A stretch of DNA of 55,227 nucleotides. Origin: Bacteroidaceae bacterium. GTDB lineage: Bacteria > Bacteroidota > Bacteroidia > Bacteroidales > Bacteroidaceae. This document shows positions 52,836 through 55,227 of the stretch, piece by piece. How positions within the stretch are numbered: the stretch's first letter is position 1; each line of letters opens with the position of its first letter. The stretch is from contig JAFZWK010000030.1 of the NCBI GenBank assembly GCA_017617335.1, forward strand, positions 1-55,227. The letters are read 5' to 3'. The notes under the pieces are model-generated. The model was not told the origin of the DNA, made no database searches, and saw only the letters and a list, made by a program, of their open reading frames with translations. The position numbers and the translations under genes are program-made.

Positions 52836-52942
52836 TACAAGTCAGACACTCGAAACAGACCTTTCCAAGCCATGAAAGCAGACAAAAAAAACACATAGAG
52901 TTAAAAAGGATAAAAAAACGAACGACGAAAGACTTTATTTCG

Positions 52943-52950
52943 TACCTTTG
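52943..52950 (+). promoter_or_regulatory. -7 box of the methylmalonyl-CoA epimerase gene
   Basis: TACCTTTG, 41 bp before the start; no clear -33 box. Confidence 0.55.
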
Positions 52951-52991
52951 TAGACAGTTAAGCACTATAAACACTAAAAAACAACAGAATT

Positions 52992-53396
52992 ATGAAGATT
53001 TCACGAATTGAACATCTGGGCATTGCCGTACAGAGTATCGACGCAGTACTGCCCTATTTCCAGGACGTATTGGGTCTGGAAGTGTACAAAACAGAAGTTG
53101 TGGAAGACCAGAAGGTAAAGACTGCATTCCTGAAGGTCGGAGAAGTCAAGCTGGAACTGCTGGAGCCCACATGCCCTGAGAGTACCGTACAAAAGTTCCT
53201 CGACAACGGAGGTCGTGGCATCCACCACGTAGCCTTCAAGGTTGAGGACGGAGTAACCGAGGCACTGGCCATGTGCGACGAAAAGGGTATTCGTCTCATC
53301 GACAAGGCTCCCCGTAAGGGCGCAGACGGCCTTCACATCGCTTTCCTCCACCCCAAGAGCACCTGTGGCATCCTGACCGAGCTCTGCGAGGAATAA
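52992..53396 (+). CDS. mce: Methylmalonyl-CoA epimerase
   Basis: 134-residue glyoxalase-fold enzyme that interconverts the two epimers of methylmalonyl-CoA, a step of the succinate-propionate pathway. Metal ligands of the family are recognisable: His in IEHLGIAV (residue 8), the region of VKLELLEP, His in GIHHVAFKVE (about 75), and Glu in GILTELCEE (about 130). In many Bacteroidetes it precedes carboxylase genes (mmdA and partners); here a DUF1080 gene follows instead, 50 bp on. Confidence 0.95.
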   Translation: MKISRIEHLGIAVQSIDAVLPYFQDVLGLEVYKTEVVEDQKVKTAFLKVGEVKLELLEPTCPESTVQKFLDNGGRGIHHVAFKVEDGVTEALAMCDEKGIRLIDKAPRKGADGLHIAFLHPKSTCGILTELCEE

Positions 53397-53446
53397 ATCG
53401 CCACACGTTACAGACTCCTTACTAATTTTTATTTAATCTTATCCTC

Positions 53447-54448
53447 ATGAGAAAGTTCATAAAACTGACGCTGACGGGAGTCCTCCTGCTATCAGCATCC
53501 CTCCCATCTCTGGCTCAGGACATCACGCCAGAGAACAAGTATCTGCAATTGCGTGACCAGATGGAGAAGGCACAGAGCGCGAAGGAACGCAAAGTCATCC
53601 TGACACAAATGGGCGAGACGGGCACCTTCCAAGCAATGGCGTATATAGCACACTTCATGAACGATCGCAAGCTGAGGAAAACGGCAGCACAGATGGCCAA
53701 GAAGATTGCCATGGCTCATCCTGAGTACAACGGCATCAACTACCGTCTGCTGCTGAAGACTATCCAGGCTGTGCTGAGCGAGAAGGAAGAGAAAGAGATA
53801 GAGAACTTTCTGAGCGGACTCTCGAAGGACGAGGAAGGATTCGTATCCATTTTCAACGGAACAAATCTGAACGGCTGGAAGGGACTGGTGCAGAACCCCA
53901 TAGCTCGATCCAAAATGACTGGCGAGGAACTTGCCAAGGCTCAGGAGAAAGCCGACCAGGTGATGCGCGAGGACTGGAAAGTGGAAGACGGCATGCTCAC
54001 CTATGTGGGCCACGGATACGACAACATCTGCACCATCAACCAGTATGCCGACTTCGAGATGCTGGTGGATTGGAAACTGGACCCTGCTGGAAAAGAGCCT
54101 GATGCCGGAGTCTATCTGCGTGGTACTCCACAGGTGCAGATATGGGACATTGCCCGCGTGAACGTAGGAGCCCAGGTAGGTAGCGGCGGACTCTACAACA
54201 ACCAGAAGAACCGCAGCACGCCTCTCGAAGTGGCCGACAACAAACTGGGCGAGTGGAACACCTTCTATATCCGCATGGTGGGCGACAAGGTGACTGTGAA
54301 ACTCAACGGAAAACTTGTCGTTGATAACGTGACAATGGAGAACTACTGGGACCGCAACCAACCGATCTTCCCCCGCGAGCAGATAGAGATGCAGGCTCAC
54401 GGCAGCCGGACATGGTTCCGCGACATCTATGTCCGCGAGATAAAGTAG
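53447..54448 (+). CDS. DUF1080 (3-keto-disaccharide hydrolase family) protein, secreted
   Basis: 333 residues. A signal peptide (ending PSLAQD) is followed by a helical region (about 28-125) rich in charged residues, then a DUF1080 concanavalin-like domain (about 130-333) starting EEGFVSIFNGTNLNGWKG and containing EDGMLTYVGHGYDNICTINQYADFE. Some DUF1080 proteins hydrolyse 3-keto-glycosides produced by Gfo/Idh/MocA oxidoreductases; one such oxidoreductase is at 41040-42455. A strong terminator follows. Confidence 0.9.
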   Translation: MRKFIKLTLTGVLLLSASLPSLAQDITPENKYLQLRDQMEKAQSAKERKVILTQMGETGTFQAMAYIAHFMNDRKLRKTAAQMAKKIAMAHPEYNGINYRLLLKTIQAVLSEKEEKEIENFLSGLSKDEEGFVSIFNGTNLNGWKGLVQNPIARSKMTGEELAKAQEKADQVMREDWKVEDGMLTYVGHGYDNICTINQYADFEMLVDWKLDPAGKEPDAGVYLRGTPQVQIWDIARVNVGAQVGSGGLYNNQKNRSTPLEVADNKLGEWNTFYIRMVGDKVTVKLNGKLVVDNVTMENYWDRNQPIFPREQIEMQAHGSRTWFRDIYVREIK

Positions 54449-54501
54449 CCACTCCCCTTCTCTCTTGCACATACGATAACGATAACCTTCACGATATAAC
54501 T

Positions 54502-54532
54502 AAGGAACGCCAAACAAGCGTTCCTTTTTTTT
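54502..54532 (+). terminator. Intrinsic terminator after the DUF1080 gene
   Basis: AAGGAACGC (54502-54510) pairs with GCGTTCCTT (54518-54526) around a 7-base loop, followed by a run of eight T. Confidence 0.88.
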
Positions 54533-54564
54533 CGAATAATTGCCACAGGTTTACAAAATTTTTG

Positions 54565-54572
54565 TATCTTTG
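54565..54572 (+). promoter_or_regulatory. -7 box of the antitoxin gene
   Basis: TATCTTTG inside TTTTTGTATCTTTGC, the same 15-base string as the rRNA-leader promoter at the left edge, suggesting a strong promoter. A loose TTG lies about 22 bp upstream. Confidence 0.55.
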
Positions 54573-54605
54573 CAACCAAGAACTAACTAAAGAGAAGGAC
54601 ACAAT

Positions 54606-54833
54606 ATGAGTACAGTTGCGTTGAATGGATTACTGGACTACCTCTATGGGACACTCACGCCAGACAACATGCGCTGGGTGGGCGAGCACCTGATAGAACA
54701 TGCTAAGACAGAAGAAAGCAAGCAGTTGCGCCCCTACACTATGCAGGAAATAGACGACATGCTCGATGAGGCAGAGGCCGCCTTTGAGGCTGGCGAATAC
54801 CTGACTAATGACGAAGTGTTCCATCATCATTAG
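54606..54833 (+). CDS. Antitoxin-like small protein of a RelE/ParE-type module
   Basis: 75 residues. An N-terminal helical part with a DNA-binding look (LLDYLYGTLTPDNMRWVGEHLI) is followed by YTMQEIDDMLDEAEAAFEAGEYLTNDEVF, whose end resembles the toxin-binding tails of RelB/ParD-like antitoxins. The protein ends in three histidines. A decayed RelE/ParE-like toxin follows 14 bp on, which supports the call. Alternative: an unrelated small acidic protein. No inverted-repeat operator was recognised at the promoter. Confidence 0.6.
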   Translation: MSTVALNGLLDYLYGTLTPDNMRWVGEHLIEHAKTEESKQLRPYTMQEIDDMLDEAEAAFEAGEYLTNDEVFHHH

Positions 54834-54847
54834 AAAGGCGTTGCAGT

Positions 54848-55045
54848 ATGACCATACTCTGGCATAAGCGGGCTGCCTTCTGGGATACCCGATAGAATAG
54901 GTTATGGTATCGGCTGGAAGATGGGGGAAGCTCGCTTTCAACCAGATTCTGGGCGATAGCAGAACAGGGGCACCAGAGTGCCAGGACTTTCAAGAGGTGG
55001 TTTTTATTGTTTTCTTTGAGAATCACCCATGCGTGTCAGCAAAAA
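54848..55045 (+). pseudogene. RelE/ParE-like toxin gene broken by two frameshifts
   Basis: Starting at ATG 54848 the frame reads MTILWHKRAAFWDTR and stops at 54893. The next frame continues with DRIGYGIGWKMGEARF, and a third with FNQILGDSRTGAPECQDFQEVVFIVFFEN. Joined, these follow the order expected of a RelE/ParE toxin: the N-terminal strand, a YGxxxxGxxxAxxF helix and a final strand pattern (VVFIVFFEN). At least two frameshifts separate them, so the toxin is probably inactive while the antitoxin gene is intact. Confidence 0.55.
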
Positions 55046-55075
55046 CAAAGAGGCCAACAAACTGCCAGCCCCTCT
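55041..55075 (-). terminator. Possible terminator of the gene at the right edge
   Basis: On the minus strand AGAGG and CCTCT (55075-55071 with 55053-55049) form a short stem followed by TTTGTTTTT. It lies about 95 bp after the stop of the partial gene. Stem and spacing are weak. Confidence 0.35.
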
Positions 55076-55170
55076 GTCACCAAAATAATAACTTAAAACA
55101 TGAAACATGAAACCTGAGCCTTGAATCTCAACTCTCGACCGCAGGTCACTCTAAACTCTAAACTATTAAC

Positions 55171-55227
55171 CTACCATTCCTCCTCCATATCGTCGAACTG
55201 TTCTTTGTGGCGGCGGCTGAGGACATC
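55171..55227 (-). CDS. C-terminal end of a gene cut by the window edge
   Basis: The last 18 codons and the TAG stop (55173-55171) of a minus-strand frame, reading DVLSRRHKEQFDDMEEEW. It is highly charged and acidic at the end. The start is outside the window and the family cannot be told. Between it and the toxin remnant (55076-55170) I see only AT-rich sequence with short AAACATG and CTCTAAA repeats. Confidence 0.5.
   Translation of the reverse strand, partial: DVLSRRHKEQFDDMEEEW

Noticed and set aside
53492-54472. Minus-strand open frame of 326 codons opposite the DUF1080 gene
   Set aside because: No start signal, no family resemblance, antisense to a clear gene.

Overview
The window looks like a chromosomal segment of a Bacteroidales bacterium, most probably a Prevotella-type (Prevotellaceae) species. 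Four things point there. Many genes carry the Bacteroidetes -7 box TAnnTTTG, in several cases with a TTTG box 19-20 bp upstream. Shine-Dalgarno sequences are largely absent. Type IX secretion parts are present (a PorD/DUF4835 protein and a protein with a T9SS-like C-terminal domain). Families typical of the phylum also occur (BACON lipoprotein, DUF3127, DUF4491, DUF4248, DUF5715, carboxynorspermidine dehydrogenase, ECF sigma/anti-sigma pair).

Layout. 1-160: minus-strand promoter and what looks like an rRNA operon leader running off the left edge. 424-625: a plus-strand promoter and a strong terminator enclose a candidate small RNA convergent with recA. 654-6063 (minus): recA, a GH31 alpha-glycosidase, carboxynorspermidine dehydrogenase and a Spy-like periplasmic protein with an RGG-like tail. 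6350-12472: a DUF5715/M15-like peptidase gene, divergent from a phoH-purC-menG-GHL10-aroE cluster. 12556-14820 (minus): ECF sigma, anti-sigma, secreted protein and outer-membrane barrel. 15012-16896: acid phosphatase, then queD-queE behind a structured leader. 17597-19135: GH43. 19308-25745: glpA-glpB-glpC-glpT plus a HAD phosphatase for anaerobic glycerol-3-phosphate use. 26049-27827: fucI. 27941-28351: DUF3127 with an SSB-like tail, divergent from dnaN. 28486-40977: a tightly packed run dnaN-exonuclease-coaBC-porD-recN-TPR-tilS-zinc ribbon-MATE-DUF4491-BACON. 41040-42455: Gfo/Idh/MocA oxidoreductase. 43266-47021 (minus): nitroreductase-DUF2520-kdsC-maf-lipoprotein-nucleotidase. 47211-50338 (minus): GH116 plus RbsD/FucU-like lipoprotein. 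50436-54448: TonB-dependent receptor, methylmalonyl-CoA epimerase, DUF1080 protein. 54606-55040: antitoxin gene with a frameshifted toxin. 55171-55227: end of one more gene.

Metabolism fits an anaerobic saccharolytic commensal: glycan hydrolases (GH31, GH43, GH116, GHL10), fucose isomerase, quinone-linked glycerol-3-phosphate oxidation with menaquinone synthesis (MenG), and methylmalonyl-CoA epimerase, which belongs to the succinate-propionate route.

The most unusual signal is not a gene. Three intergenic sites far apart (6266-6341, 17191-17266, 42655-42708) carry three or four copies of the dyad CAAC-AC/GT-GTTG, in every case spaced exactly 22 bp start to start. Two of these arrays stand next to large inverted repeats (16918-17162 and 42925-43070) whose arms are themselves built from short direct repeats, and one of those two encloses a DUF4248-type small gene. 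I do not recognise this array-plus-inverted-repeat arrangement as a described element; it is the best candidate here for something new.
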